A stretch of DNA of 40,995 nucleotides from Alphaproteobacteria bacterium HGW-Alphaproteobacteria-6 (GCA_002841115.1 PHEC01000007.1:1-40995); one strand, 5' to 3'. Shown: positions 1-8,945, counted from the stretch's first letter. A program made the numbers and translations. The notes: generated from the letters alone by a model not told the origin.

Positions 1-1
1 G

Positions 2-1825
2 CTTCTGCTCCAGCTCAGCCGCGCCGCGTCGCAAGGTCTGATCGATGCGGCGCGCCCGAGGCCGGAAATGCCACGGTCCGACTTCGGCGAGGTGGGCCGG
101 GTCGCGGCGGAGCCCGCCGGCCAGGCCCTGCCCGCGGCGCCCCCGGTCACCGCCGACCACCTCGCGGTTCACGCCCGGACCAGCATCGACCGCGAAATGC
201 TGTTGCCGGATCCGTCACCGGCGGTCACCGCGAATGGCGAGACCTGCTATCCCGACGAGCACCTCGCGCCCGGCGACTGGGGTGACACGCGGCCCGCATC
301 GGTCCAGATCGCCGAGCGGCGGGGCATGCTGGTCGGCGAGTTCGACCGCCCTGCACCCGAGGCTGTTCTGTCGCTGTCGCGGCTCTACCTGCACTTCGGC
401 TTCGGCGCCGAGGCCCGCGCCACCCTGGATGCCTTCGGCCAGGACGGCGAGGAAGGCCGGCTTCTGCGCGATCTCGCCGCGATCGTCGATGGCGACCTGC
501 CGGATGCCGCCAGCCCGCTGGCCGGCATGACCGACTGCGACAGCAATGCGGCGCTCTGGGCGGTTCTGGCCAGGCGCGACCTGCCGGCCTCTGCCATGGT
601 CGACAGCAATGCCGTGCTGCGCGGCTTTTCGGCATTGCCCGCGCCTTTGCGCCGCAGCCTCGGCGGCGCGCTGGCGGACCGCTTTCTGGCCGCCGGTCAC
701 CTCGACACCGCCCGCGCGCTGCGTGACGCCATTGCCCGCGCCCCGGCCGAGGCGGCAGCTACCATCGGCATGATCGATGCGCGCCTCGACCTGGCGATGG
801 GGCGCATTGACGCCGGCGAGGCCGGGCTTGACCGGATCGCCGGCACCAATGACCCGGCCTCGCCCGAGGCCCTGATCCTGTCCATCCACTCGCGCCTGGA
901 TCGCGGCGAGCCGGTTTCGCCCCCGCTTGCCGATACGGCCGAGGCGCTGGCCTTCGAGCGGCGCGACAGCCCGCAGGGCGCGGCCCTGACCCGGGCCGCG
1001 ATCCTCGCGCGTGCCGCGGTTGCGGAATTCGACCGCGCCTTCCATGCCCTGCACCGCGACCCGGCGCCGACGGCGACGGCCATCGGCACCGAGACCCTGC
1101 AGGAGCTTTTCGCGATGCTGGCCCGGAGCGCGGATGACGCGACATTCCTGCGCCATGTCTTCGCCGACCTGGCGCTTTGGGACGCGACCGGACCGGCGGC
1201 CGAAAGCCGGGTCGCCATCGCCGGCCGTCTGGCGGCGCTCGGATTTGGCGCCGAAGCACGGCATGCCCTGGCCGGGGCGGCCTCCGGTTCCCCCGGGGGC
1301 CAGCTTGTTCTGGCTGAAGCGGCGCTGGCCGAGTTCGACGCCAGCCGGGCGCTGGACGCGATCGCCGGCCGCGACGATCCGGCCTCGGCCGCGATCCGCG
1401 CCCGGGCGCTGGCGCTGGCGGGCGATCACCGGGGTGCTGCCGCCAGCCTGATCCGCTCCGGTGACGTGGCGGCGGCGGCGGAACAGGCCTGGCGCGGCGC
1501 GGACTGGGCCGAGGTTGCCCGGATCGGGCCGGAATACCGCCGTTCGGCCTTGCGCGACCTCGGCCTTGTCGATCTGCCCGAGGCCGGCACATCGGCAGAG
1601 ATCGCGGGCGCGGCCGGCCCGGTTGCCGCGGATCAGGACGCCGCGGGTCAGGACGCCACAACTCGCCAAGCGCCGGAAGCTGCCGGCCCGCTGGCGCGCG
1701 ACCGGGCCTTGCTGGACGCAAGCCGGGCGGCGCGCGAGGCCATCGCGACGCTGATCTCGGCGCCGGCAGATGCGCGCGCCGAACCTGCGGCCTCGGCGGC
1801 GGCTTCCGACGGCCGGGCCCCCTGA
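2..1825 (+). CDS. Alpha-helical repeat protein of the flagellar cluster, 5' end outside window
   Basis: The frame is open from the left edge, so the first ATG inside the window (68) is probably internal and the gene begins upstream. The visible 608 residues are Ala/Leu/Arg-rich and read as successive amphipathic helices of TPR or alpha-solenoid type, for example around 'LYLHFGFGAEARATLDAFG' and 'LGFGAEARHALAGAASG', two similar blocks spaced through the protein. No catalytic motif is visible. The C-terminal third contains a low-complexity Ala/Asp/Gln stretch typical of a linker. It lies 73 bp upstream of a transglycosylase and the flhA-fliR-flhB chain on the same strand, so a role in flagellar assembly or motor function is inferred from position only. 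A protein of this kind next to flagellar genes is, as I recall, common in Rhodobacterales. The function is unknown. Confidence 0.75.
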   Translation, partial: LLLQLSRAASQGLIDAARPRPEMPRSDFGEVGRVAAEPAGQALPAAPPVTADHLAVHARTSIDREMLLPDPSPAVTANGETCYPDEHLAPGDWGDTRPASVQIAERRGMLVGEFDRPAPEAVLSLSRLYLHFGFGAEARATLDAFGQDGEEGRLLRDLAAIVDGDLPDAASPLAGMTDCDSNAALWAVLARRDLPASAMVDSNAVLRGFSALPAPLRRSLGGALADRFLAAGHLDTARALRDAIARAPAEAAATIGMIDARLDLAMGRIDAGEAGLDRIAGTNDPASPEALILSIHSRLDRGEPVSPPLADTAEALAFERRDSPQGAALTRAAILARAAVAEFDRAFHALHRDPAPTATAIGTETLQELFAMLARSADDATFLRHVFADLALWDATGPAAESRVAIAGRLAALGFGAEARHALAGAASGSPGGQLVLAEAALAEFDASRALDAIAGRDDPASAAIRARALALAGDHRGAAASLIRSGDVAAAAEQAWRGADWAEVARIGPEYRRSALRDLGLVDLPEAGTSAEIAGAAGPVAADQDAAGQDATTRQAPEAAGPLARDRALLDASRAAREAIATLISAPADARAEPAASAAASDGRAP

Positions 1826-1898
1826 TCCGGTTACCGAATCTCAACCAGTGACCCCTAGCCTCCCGCACAGGGCAAGAATTGCCCGGGGGAGTGTCAGG

Positions 1899-2819
1899 AT
1901 GGCCGATCGGATCGAGACGGGTGCCAGTGTCCGCGCGGCGCGATGCGTGCTGCGTCCTGCACCGGACCGGATCCGCGGGCCATTGTCCGCGCCGCAGATG
2001 CTGCCTCGCGGCCTGGCCGTGGCATTCCTGGTCACCGGCCTGATCGCGCAACCGCTCGCCACCGGCGCCGCGACGACACTGGCCAGTGCCGGCGGACATG
2101 CACCCGCGACCGCCGGCTTCGACACCTCTGCGGCCACCGACCCCGCGGCCATCTGTGACCGGGCCGCCGCAGAGGCCGCGCGCCGAACCGGCGTCCCGAT
2201 GTCGGTTCTCAAGGCAATTTCGCTCACCGAGACCGGCCGCAAGCGCGCCGGCACCTTCCGACCCTGGCCCTGGACCGTCAACATGGAGGGCAAGGGGCTG
2301 TGGTTCGACAGTGCCGAAGCGGCACTCGCCTATGCCGATAAGGAACACGGGCGCGGCGCAAGAAGTTTTGATGTCGGCTGCTTTCAGATCAACTACAAGT
2401 GGCACGGCAAGGCCTTCGCCTCGATCGAAGAGATGTTCGATCCGGCCAGGAACGCCCTTTATGCCGCCCGCTTCCTGAACCAGTTGCATGCCGAGACCGG
2501 ATCCTGGGGTGCGGCGGCCGGAGCCTATCACTCGCGCACCCCGGAGTTCGCCCAGCGCTATCAGGCCCGGTTCGAGCGTTTCCGCAGCGCGCTGCTGCAC
2601 GAGGACGCAAACCAGATCCCCGAGATCCCCGACATCGTGCTGGCGGCGAACGGCGGGCCGGGGCCGTCCCAGGCAGAGCGCATCAACCGTTTTCCCCTGC
2701 TGCAAGGCGGCGCCGGCGCCGGGCTCGGCTCGCTGGTGCCGGTCGGAAACGGCGGCGGCGCAAGCCTGTTCGGCCCGCGCCGGGGTGGCGAGGCGATCGC
2801 AACGGGCGACCTGAACTGA
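1899..2819 (+). CDS. Lytic transglycosylase (SLT-type) of the flagellar cluster
   Basis: A 306-residue protein with the single-domain SLT lysozyme-like fold, which cleaves peptidoglycan glycan strands in the periplasm. The probable catalytic Glu is in 'SLTETGRKRAG'. The conserved 'DVGCFQINYKWHG' and 'AAGAYHSRTPEFAQRY' blocks follow in the family order. A hydrophobic segment, 'LAVAFLVTGLIAQPLATGA', is a signal peptide or anchor. The chosen ATG has GGGGGAG seven bases upstream. A second ATG at 1998 would place the signal peptide right at the N-terminus but has no clear ribosome-binding site, so the start is uncertain. The stop overlaps the flhA start (TGATG), implying translational coupling. 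The likely role is local wall opening for the rod, as FlgJ or SltF do elsewhere; no FlgJ is seen in the window. Confidence 0.88.
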   Translation: MADRIETGASVRAARCVLRPAPDRIRGPLSAPQMLPRGLAVAFLVTGLIAQPLATGAATTLASAGGHAPATAGFDTSAATDPAAICDRAAAEAARRTGVPMSVLKAISLTETGRKRAGTFRPWPWTVNMEGKGLWFDSAEAALAYADKEHGRGARSFDVGCFQINYKWHGKAFASIEEMFDPARNALYAARFLNQLHAETGSWGAAAGAYHSRTPEFAQRYQARFERFRSALLHEDANQIPEIPDIVLAANGGPGPSQAERINRFPLLQGGAGAGLGSLVPVGNGGGASLFGPRRGGEAIATGDLN

Positions 2820-4909
2820 TGGCAAGACCGACCCTGGCCGCGATCTTTCAACCGACGATCCTTCTGGCGCTGGCGCTGATGACGGTCATCGTCATGATGA
2901 TCCTGCCGATGCCGGCCTGGGCGCTGGACATCGGGCTGGCCACCTCCTTTGCGGTGGCGATCCTGATCTTCACCGTCACCCTCTTCATCGAGCGGCCGCT
3001 GGACTTCTCGGCCTTCCCGACGATCCTCCTGGCCTCGCTGATGCTCCGGCTGTCGCTCAACGTCTCCTCGACCAAGCTGATCATCGGCCAGGGCCATACC
3101 GGCACCCAGGCCGCCGGCGAGGTGATCGAGGGTTTCGCCATGTTCATCATGTCGGGCTCGGTCCTGATCGGCCTCGTCGTCTTCGGCGTGCTGCTGATCG
3201 TCAACTTCATCGTCATCACCAAGGGCGCCGGCCGGATGGCCGAGGTCGGCGCGCGCTTTGCCCTTGATGCGATGCCGGGCAAGCAGCTGGCCATCGACGC
3301 CGACATGAACGCCGGCGCCATCGACCATGCCGAGGCCAAGGCGCGGCGCGAGCGCGAGCAGGCCGAGACGACGTTCTTCGGCTCGCTCGACGGCGCGTCG
3401 AAATTCGTCAAGGGTGACGCGGTCGCGGGTCTTCTGATCACCCTTCTCAACCTGGTGATGGGGCTGATCATCGGCGTCGCGGTCCACGGCATGCCGCTTG
3501 GCCGCGCGGTCGAGACCTATGCGATCCTGACCGTCGGCGACGGTCTGGTCAGCCAGATCCCGGCGGTGATCATCTCGATTGCCTCGGCGATCCTTCTGTC
3601 GCGCGGCGGCTCGAAAGGGGCGGCGGATCTCGAGATCTTCCGCCAGCTTGGCAACTACCCGCCGGCGCTGGCGACGGTCGCCCTGCTGATGGGGCTTTTC
3701 GCCCTGGTTCCCGGCCTGCCGTTCCTGCCCTTCGTCGCCGGCGCGATCGTCCTTGGCGCGACCGCCGAGAAGATGCGCCGGGCCGGCGTCCGCAGGGCCC
3801 GCGCGGCGGCGACACCGCCCCCCCCGGGGCCCGAGGACGGGAAGCGGACGAAATCGATGGGCGATGTCCTCGATCTTGACGACATCCATGTCGAGTTCTC
3901 GCCCGGCCTTGTCGGCATGGTCCTCGATCCGGCGACCGGGCTCGACGCGCGCATCGTCAACATGCGCAACCATGTCGCCGCCGTCTACGGGCTGATCCTG
4001 CCCGAGATCCGCCTGACCGACGATGCCACGCTCGATTTCGGCGGCTACCGGATCCGCATCCAGGGCGTCGAACAGGCGCGCGACCGGCTGATGCCGGACC
4101 GGGTGCTGGCACTGCTGGCGGCAGGCGACGACGGCGTGCCGCCGGGCCAGAACGTGCGCGAGCCGGTCTACGGCGCCCCCGCGCGCTGGATCCCGCCCGC
4201 GCAGCATGACGAGGCCGCCATGGCCGGGGCGACCGTGATCGGCCCGACCGAGGTTCTGGCAACCCATCTTCTTGAGGTCATCAAGCGTAATTTCGGCCGG
4301 CTTCTGACGCTGAAGGCGGTGCGCCGGCTGCTCGATGAAAGCGTCAACCTGTCGGACCCGGCCCGTTCCGAGGCCAACCGCAAGCTGCTCGACGAGCTTA
4401 TCCCCGACAAGGTGCCGGTCGACCTTCTGCTGTCGGTTCTGCGGCTTCTGCTGGAAGAGCGGGTCTCGATCCGCAACCTGCCGCTGATCCTCGAATCGAT
4501 TGCCGAGGCGCGGGGCAGCGGCAGTGCCGAGGCGATCTGCGAGGCGGTGCGCCGTCGTCTCGGCTTTCAACTGGTCGCCGAGATCCGCCGCGAGGATGGC
4601 AGCGTGCCGCTGCTGCAACTGGCCCCGGAATGGGAGGATACCTTCGCCAGCCATCAGGTCGAGGGCGATCGCGGCCAGACCGATGTCGCCCTGCCGCCCG
4701 ACAAGTTCAACCGGCTGGCCGGCAATATCGCCGAAAAGCTGGCGCGGGCCGGCGAAAAGGGCATCTACCCCGCCGTCATCACCTCGACCCGGCGCCGGCG
4801 CTTCGTGAAGACGGTTCTCGGCGCGCGCGGCATCGCCTCACCGGTCCTGTCCTTCGACGAGATCGGCCATGATGCCCGGCCGGCGATCATCGGCATGGTG
4901 CCGGCATGA
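2819..4909 (+). CDS. flhA: Flagellar type III export gate protein FlhA
   Basis: A 696-residue FHIPEP-family protein, full length. The N-terminal half carries about eight membrane helices, beginning 'ILLALALMTVIVMMILPM'. The family block 'RLSLNVSSTKLIIGQGHTG' follows, then the signature region containing 'GAGRMAEVGARFALDAMPG' and 'IDADMNAGAIDHAEAK', which is the cytoplasmic loop that couples proton flow to export. The C-terminal half is the soluble domain that forms the nonameric docking ring for chaperone-substrate complexes. The start was set by the one-base TGATG overlap with the transglycosylase stop; a longer open frame upstream is only the shadow of that gene. It is followed by fliR with an ATGA overlap. 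Confidence 0.97.
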   Translation: MARPTLAAIFQPTILLALALMTVIVMMILPMPAWALDIGLATSFAVAILIFTVTLFIERPLDFSAFPTILLASLMLRLSLNVSSTKLIIGQGHTGTQAAGEVIEGFAMFIMSGSVLIGLVVFGVLLIVNFIVITKGAGRMAEVGARFALDAMPGKQLAIDADMNAGAIDHAEAKARREREQAETTFFGSLDGASKFVKGDAVAGLLITLLNLVMGLIIGVAVHGMPLGRAVETYAILTVGDGLVSQIPAVIISIASAILLSRGGSKGAADLEIFRQLGNYPPALATVALLMGLFALVPGLPFLPFVAGAIVLGATAEKMRRAGVRRARAAATPPPPGPEDGKRTKSMGDVLDLDDIHVEFSPGLVGMVLDPATGLDARIVNMRNHVAAVYGLILPEIRLTDDATLDFGGYRIRIQGVEQARDRLMPDRVLALLAAGDDGVPPGQNVREPVYGAPARWIPPAQHDEAAMAGATVIGPTEVLATHLLEVIKRNFGRLLTLKAVRRLLDESVNLSDPARSEANRKLLDELIPDKVPVDLLLSVLRLLLEERVSIRNLPLILESIAEARGSGSAEAICEAVRRRLGFQLVAEIRREDGSVPLLQLAPEWEDTFASHQVEGDRGQTDVALPPDKFNRLAGNIAEKLARAGEKGIYPAVITSTRRRRFVKTVLGARGIASPVLSFDEIGHDARPAIIGMVPA

Positions 4910-5682
4910 ATGCGGTTCTGGCCGCGGTTGCTGATCTGGGCGGGCAGGGGCTTGCGGCCGGCTTCGTCGTCTTTCTGCGGATCGGCGCGGCCATGGCGCT
5001 GCTGCCGGCCTTCGGCGAACATTCGGTGCCGACCCGGGTGCGGCTGGTGCTGGCGCTGGCCTTCACCGCGGTCGTCACGCCCGCCGTCCTGGCCGATGTC
5101 GCGCCGCTTGCCGGGGCAGGCGACGGGTTGGCCACCGCCCTTGCCACCGAAACGCTGAGCGGGTTTGCGATCGGCATCGCGCTGAGGCTTTTCGTGATGG
5201 CGCTGGAAATGGCGGGCACCATGGCGGCACAGTCGACATCGCTTGCCCAGCTTTTCGGCGCCGGGGGCGAGCCGATGCCCTCGATGTCGCATCTTCTGGT
5301 CGCCGCGGGCCTTGCGCTTGCGGTCATGGCCGGGCTTCACGTCCGCATCGCCGAGGTGCTGATCCTGTCCTACGAGGTGCTGCCGGCCGGGCGTTTTCCC
5401 GACCCTGCCCTGATGCTCGATTGGGGGGTGGGCAACATCGCGCGCGCCTTTGCGCTGGCTTTCAGCCTGGCCGCGCCGTTCGTCATCGCGTCGCTGATCT
5501 ACAACGTCGCCCTTGGTGTCATCAACCGGGCGATGCCGCAGCTGATGGTCGCCTTTGTCGGGGCGCCGGCGCTGACCGCCGGATCGCTGATGCTTCTGGC
5601 GATTGCGGCGCCGCTTGGCCTGGCGATCTGGGCCGATGCGCTTGAGCTTTATCTCGGTGATCCGTTCGGGGCGGCGCGCTGA
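4906..5682 (+). CDS. fliR: Flagellar type III export gate protein FliR
   Basis: A 258-residue integral membrane protein of the FliR/SpaR family, the usual length. It begins near 'AAGFVVFLRIGAAMALLPAFG' and has several hydrophobic helices. The conserved charged element 'PTRVRLVLALAFTAVV' is present, as is 'AAPFVIASLIYNVALGVINR', which is the typical C-terminal region. FliR forms the export gate at the base of the rod with FliP and FliQ (fliQ is at 10464). The ATG overlaps the flhA stop (ATGA), and the stop overlaps flhB by one base, so the three export genes form a tightly coupled unit. Confidence 0.96.
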   Translation: MNAVLAAVADLGGQGLAAGFVVFLRIGAAMALLPAFGEHSVPTRVRLVLALAFTAVVTPAVLADVAPLAGAGDGLATALATETLSGFAIGIALRLFVMALEMAGTMAAQSTSLAQLFGAGGEPMPSMSHLLVAAGLALAVMAGLHVRIAEVLILSYEVLPAGRFPDPALMLDWGVGNIARAFALAFSLAAPFVIASLIYNVALGVINRAMPQLMVAFVGAPALTAGSLMLLAIAAPLGLAIWADALELYLGDPFGAAR

Positions 5683-6764
5683 TGGAAGACGACAGCGTCG
5701 AGAAGGAACACGAACCGACCCAGAAAAAGCTTGACGATGCGCGCGAGCGGGGCGAGGTCGTGCGCTCGGCCGAACTGGCGACGGCGGCCGGCTATGGCGG
5801 CTTTCTGCTGGCGGCGGTCGCGGTCGGTGCCCTTGCCCTGACCGGATACGGCGCCAGGGGCATGGTCATGCTCGATCAGTCCGAGCGTCTGTCGCAGCTG
5901 ATCCTTGGCGGGGGCAGCGCGGTCGCGACCGGGCTGATCGGGGGGGCGCTGCTGTCGGCGCTGCCGTTTCTCGTCGCGCCGGGCCTGGCGGCACTGGCAG
6001 TGCTGCTGGCCCAACGTGCCATCGTCTTTGCGCCGGAAAAGCTGATGCCGAAGCTGTCGCGCATCGACCCGATCACCAATGCCGGCCAGAAATTCGGTCG
6101 CGACGGGTTGTTCGAGTTTGCCAAGAGCACGGTCAAGCTGATCCTCGTCTCGATCCTGCTGTTCGCCTTTCTGGCGTCGCGCCTGCCGGTAGCGCTGGGC
6201 GCGCAGGCGGTCGCCCCGGCCATGGCCGCGGCGGCGATGATGCGCCTTATCGTCGAATTTCTGGCGCTGGTGCTGCTGATCTCGGCGGTGACCGGCGCTG
6301 TCGACTATCTGTGGCAACATCACCAGCACCTGCGCCGCAACCGGATGTCGCGCCAGGAACTGCTGGACGAGATGAAACAGTCCGAGGGCGATCCGCACAT
6401 GCGCCGGCAGCGCCGGCAGCGGGGCCAGGAGATCGCCACCAACCGGATGCTGGCCGACGTGCCGAAGGCCGATGTGGTGATCGTCAACCCGACGCATTAT
6501 GCCGTGGCGCTGCGCTGGAATCGGGCCAGCCGGCGCGCGCCGGTCTGCGTCGCCAAGGGTGTCGACGAGGTGGCCGCGCGGATCCGCGCCGCGGCGGCGA
6601 CGGCGGGGGTGCCGATCCACTCCGACCCGGTCACCGCGCGCGCCCTTCATGCCGGGGTCGATATCGGCCGGGAAATCCGGCCCGAGCATTATGCCCCGGT
6701 CGCCGCCGCCATCCGCTTTGCCGAAAAGATGCGCCGCCGCGCCCGCGAAAGGCATGGTCGATGA
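5682..6764 (+). CDS. flhB: Flagellar export substrate-specificity switch protein FlhB
   Basis: A 360-residue FlhB/YscU protein. The charged N-terminus ('EKEHEPTQKKLDDARERG') is the standard opening, followed by four membrane helices. The cytoplasmic C-terminal domain carries the autocleavage motif NPTH at residues 269-272 in 'VIVNPTHYAVALRW', intact. Cleavage between N and P switches export from rod/hook proteins to filament proteins. The arginine-rich linker before the cleavage site (about residues 220-260) is present. Its start overlaps fliR by one base and its stop overlaps the next small gene (ATGA). Confidence 0.97.
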   Translation: MEDDSVEKEHEPTQKKLDDARERGEVVRSAELATAAGYGGFLLAAVAVGALALTGYGARGMVMLDQSERLSQLILGGGSAVATGLIGGALLSALPFLVAPGLAALAVLLAQRAIVFAPEKLMPKLSRIDPITNAGQKFGRDGLFEFAKSTVKLILVSILLFAFLASRLPVALGAQAVAPAMAAAAMMRLIVEFLALVLLISAVTGAVDYLWQHHQHLRRNRMSRQELLDEMKQSEGDPHMRRQRRQRGQEIATNRMLADVPKADVVIVNPTHYAVALRWNRASRRAPVCVAKGVDEVAARIRAAAATAGVPIHSDPVTARALHAGVDIGREIRPEHYAPVAAAIRFAEKMRRRARERHGR

Positions 6765-7159
6765 CCGCGCGGCGCGGGCCCGACCCGGCCCGTCTGGCCG
6801 GGCTTGCACGGATCGCGGCGCTGCGAAAGGATGCCGCCCTGGCCGAACTGGCCCGCGCCGGCGATGCGCGGGCGGTCTTGCTGGCGCGGCTGGCAACGCT
6901 GGATGCTCTGGCCGAGGCCGGGCATGCGACGGTGCGATCGGCCGAAGACGTGACGACGCTGGCGCTTTGCGATGCCCGGGCCGGGGCGATCGGCGCCGAG
7001 CGTGGCCAGGTCAATCTTGCGCTGGCGCGGCTGACCGCGGCCTGGCTTGAGGCGAGAGATCGCGCGGCGCTTGCCCTTGGCCGGGACGATGTGCTGCGGA
7101 GCCTCGCGCGAAAGTCCGCGGATCTGGCGGCCGTGGTTCGGGCGCGGCGGAACGGGTAG
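6761..7159 (+). CDS. Small helical protein after flhB, FliJ-like candidate
   Basis: A 132-residue protein starting at an ATG that overlaps the flhB stop (ATGA); the longer open frame upstream is the flhB shadow. It has no signal peptide or membrane helix. It is almost entirely Ala/Leu/Arg/Glu with heptad-like spacing ('LARIAALRKDAALAELARA', 'LARLTAAWLEARDRAALAL'), which predicts a long antiparallel helical hairpin. That architecture, the length and the position after flhB fit FliJ, the stalk-like partner of the FliI ATPase. Sequence identity to FliJ is not something I can show, so this is inference. It ends 82 bp before the convergent fliL gene. Confidence 0.8.
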   Translation: MTARRGPDPARLAGLARIAALRKDAALAELARAGDARAVLLARLATLDALAEAGHATVRSAEDVTTLALCDARAGAIGAERGQVNLALARLTAAWLEARDRAALALGRDDVLRSLARKSADLAAVVRARRNG

Positions 7160-7241
7160 CGGTGCTGATGCCGCGGGCCAGGTGCCGGTGGCACAGGTTC
7201 CGGTCAGGCGCCGGGTCCGCGCGCCATGACGCACGGGCGCC

Positions 7242-7760
7242 TCAGTTGTCCTGGCGGACGATGTCGATGATCAGCACATCGCTCAGAACCGCCCCCAGAA
7301 CGCTGCGCGCCGCCTCGCGCAGCGCCAGGCGCAGCACATCCATCGAATTGGCCTGGGTGAAGACGCCACGAAACCCGCCGGCATTGGCGTGATCGAAGAG
7401 CACCCGCAAGAAGATGTCGCGCAGCTTCGGCTCCATCGCGTAGACGCTTTCGGTCGTCCCCGGCGTCACCTCGAGGCTGATCGACAGGATGACCAGCGCA
7501 CCGATGTCGCCCGCCTCCATCACCGGAACGACGAACTGGTTGTTCAGCTTGACATATTCATGACCAAGCGGGGCTTCGCCGGCGTCATGGCCGGTCGATC
7601 CGCCATGGTCGCCGGCGGCTTCGCCCCGGTCGCCGGCCGGCGCCGGTTCCGCGCCGTTCGCCGCGGGCCCGGCCTCGGCCGGCGGGCGCAGCATGAAGCC
7701 GGCACCGGCGCCGCCGGCCAGCCCGATGACCGCCATGACAACAGGCAGGAGCTTGCGCAT
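7242..7760 (-). CDS. fliL: Flagellar basal body-associated protein FliL
   Basis: A 172-residue single-pass membrane protein. The N-terminal helix 'LLPVVMAVIGLAGGAGAGF' is followed by a Gly/Ala/Asp-rich linker (about residues 28-62). The periplasmic stomatin-like FliL domain runs from 'HEYVKLNNQFVVPVM' to the C-terminus, and the characteristic ending 'VLSDVLIIDIVRQDN' resembles the family pattern. FliL surrounds the stators at the motor and affects torque. It is the last gene of the minus-strand operon, nine bases after flgH. The linker is longer and lower in complexity than in enteric FliL. Confidence 0.9.
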   Translation of the reverse strand: MRKLLPVVMAVIGLAGGAGAGFMLRPPAEAGPAANGAEPAPAGDRGEAAGDHGGSTGHDAGEAPLGHEYVKLNNQFVVPVMEAGDIGALVILSISLEVTPGTTESVYAMEPKLRDIFLRVLFDHANAGGFRGVFTQANSMDVLRLALREAARSVLGAVLSDVLIIDIVRQDN

Positions 7761-7769
7761 TCGCGATCC

Positions 7770-8495
7770 TCAGAACGGCAGCAGGATATCGGCGACCTGC
7801 TGGCCGTAGCGCGGCTGCTGGACATCGCTGATCTGGCCGCGCCCGCCATAGGAAATCCGGGCGCCGGCGATCTTGTCATAGGTGATCTCGTTCTGGCGCG
7901 AGATGTCCTCGGGCCGGATGAAGCCCTGCACGATCAGTTCGCGGACCTCGAAGTTCACCCGCACCTCCTGCGAGCCCTCGACCCGCAGCACCCCGTTCGG
8001 CAACCGCTCGACGATTGTGGCCGCCACCCGCAGCGTCAGCTTCTCGTTGCGCGAGACCGAGCCGTCGCCTTGAAAGCTTGATGCCGAGTCGGTTGAGACC
8101 GCATTGGCGAGATTGGCACCGGTCGGCAGGGCCCGGTCGATCCGCTGGGGAATGCCGACAAGGCTGGGGATGCGCATCGATTCCGACCCCGATCGTGTCC
8201 GCCCGGTGGAGTTGGAAATCTCGGCCTTGTCGTCGATCTCGATGACCACGGTCAGGATGTCGCCGCGCTGTTCAGCCCGGCGATCGCCCAGAAGCGAGCC
8301 GCGTGCGCCCGACCAGAGCGATGCCGGCGCGGTGGCCGAGGCCCGCGCGACCTCGTCGGGCAGGCCGCCGCCGGACATGGCGTAGAATTCGCGGCCGGTC
8401 TCGACCGGGGTGAAGGCGGGTGCCTTGCCGACATTTTCCAGCCGCTGGCAACCGGCCAGGGCAATCAGCAGAAGGGCGGCATTGATCGGTTTCAT
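7770..8495 (-). CDS. flgH: Flagellar L-ring lipoprotein FlgH
   Basis: A 241-residue outer-membrane lipoprotein that builds the L ring around the distal rod. The signal peptide ends in lipobox LAGC, with Cys16 the lipidated residue. Conserved FlgH elements include 'SLWSGARGSLLGDRRAEQRGD', read here as two adjoining blocks, then 'ILTVVIEIDDKAEISNST' and the C-terminal 'GGRGQISDVQQPRYGQQ' followed by the terminal Phe region 'ADILLPF'. It sits 12 bases after flgA in the operon, the usual order in alphaproteobacteria. Confidence 0.96.
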   Translation of the reverse strand: MKPINAALLLIALAGCQRLENVGKAPAFTPVETGREFYAMSGGGLPDEVARASATAPASLWSGARGSLLGDRRAEQRGDILTVVIEIDDKAEISNSTGRTRSGSESMRIPSLVGIPQRIDRALPTGANLANAVSTDSASSFQGDGSVSRNEKLTLRVAATIVERLPNGVLRVEGSQEVRVNFEVRELIVQGFIRPEDISRQNEITYDKIAGARISYGGRGQISDVQQPRYGQQVADILLPF

Positions 8496-8507
8496 CGGGG
8501 GTTCCTG

Positions 8508-8945
8508 TCACTGGCCGGCATTGATGCGGACCGTTCCGTCGGTGGCGACCAATCCGGTCACGGTTGCGCGCGAGGCAATGTTCATCACGCGGATCGCCTC
8601 GCCGACCCCGCCTCGGCCGAGCGCCCGCCCCTCGGTGACGATGCTGAGCGCGCCGTCGGTATAGATCAGCTGGACGATCTGGTTGCGCTCGATCAGGGCC
8701 GGGGGGCCAAGATCGGCCGGCCGGATCGGGCGGCCCTGATAGATCGCCGTCCGCGCGGCAAGGCCGATGACCGCGGCCGGGTCGGTCGCGGCGCCCGGCG
8801 AGGCGCCCGCGGCCACGGCGATATCCTCGGCGGTGATCACGCTTTGCGCGCGGATCGTATGTGCCGCGACCAGCGTCTGCGCCAGCGCCGCCGGCGTCGC
8901 AGCGGTCAAGGCCGCAAGCGCTGCAAGGATTGACAGCGACCGCAT
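8508..8945 (-). CDS. flgA: Flagellar P-ring assembly chaperone FlgA (short form)
   Basis: A 145-residue periplasmic protein with a Sec signal peptide ending 'ATPAALAQ' and a SAF-type domain ('HTIRAQSVITAEDIAVAAG'). The C-terminal beta-rich 'GEAIRVMNIASRATVTGLV' is the FlgA family ending. It helps assemble the P ring of FlgI, which is not in this window. It lacks the extra N-terminal domain of enteric FlgA, as is normal in many alphaproteobacteria. Its ATG overlaps the flgG stop by one base (TGATG on the minus strand). Confidence 0.92.
   Translation of the reverse strand: MRSLSILAALAALTAATPAALAQTLVAAHTIRAQSVITAEDIAVAAGASPGAATDPAAVIGLAARTAIYQGRPIRPADLGPPALIERNQIVQLIYTDGALSIVTEGRALGRGGVGEAIRVMNIASRATVTGLVATDGTVRINAGQ

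Noticed and set aside
759-4654. Very long open frames on the minus strand opposite the transglycosylase and flhA (up to about 700 codons).
   Set aside because: They are Arg/Pro/Gly/His-rich, show no family motif, and mirror the well-supported flhA region. Long antisense frames are expected in DNA this GC-rich.
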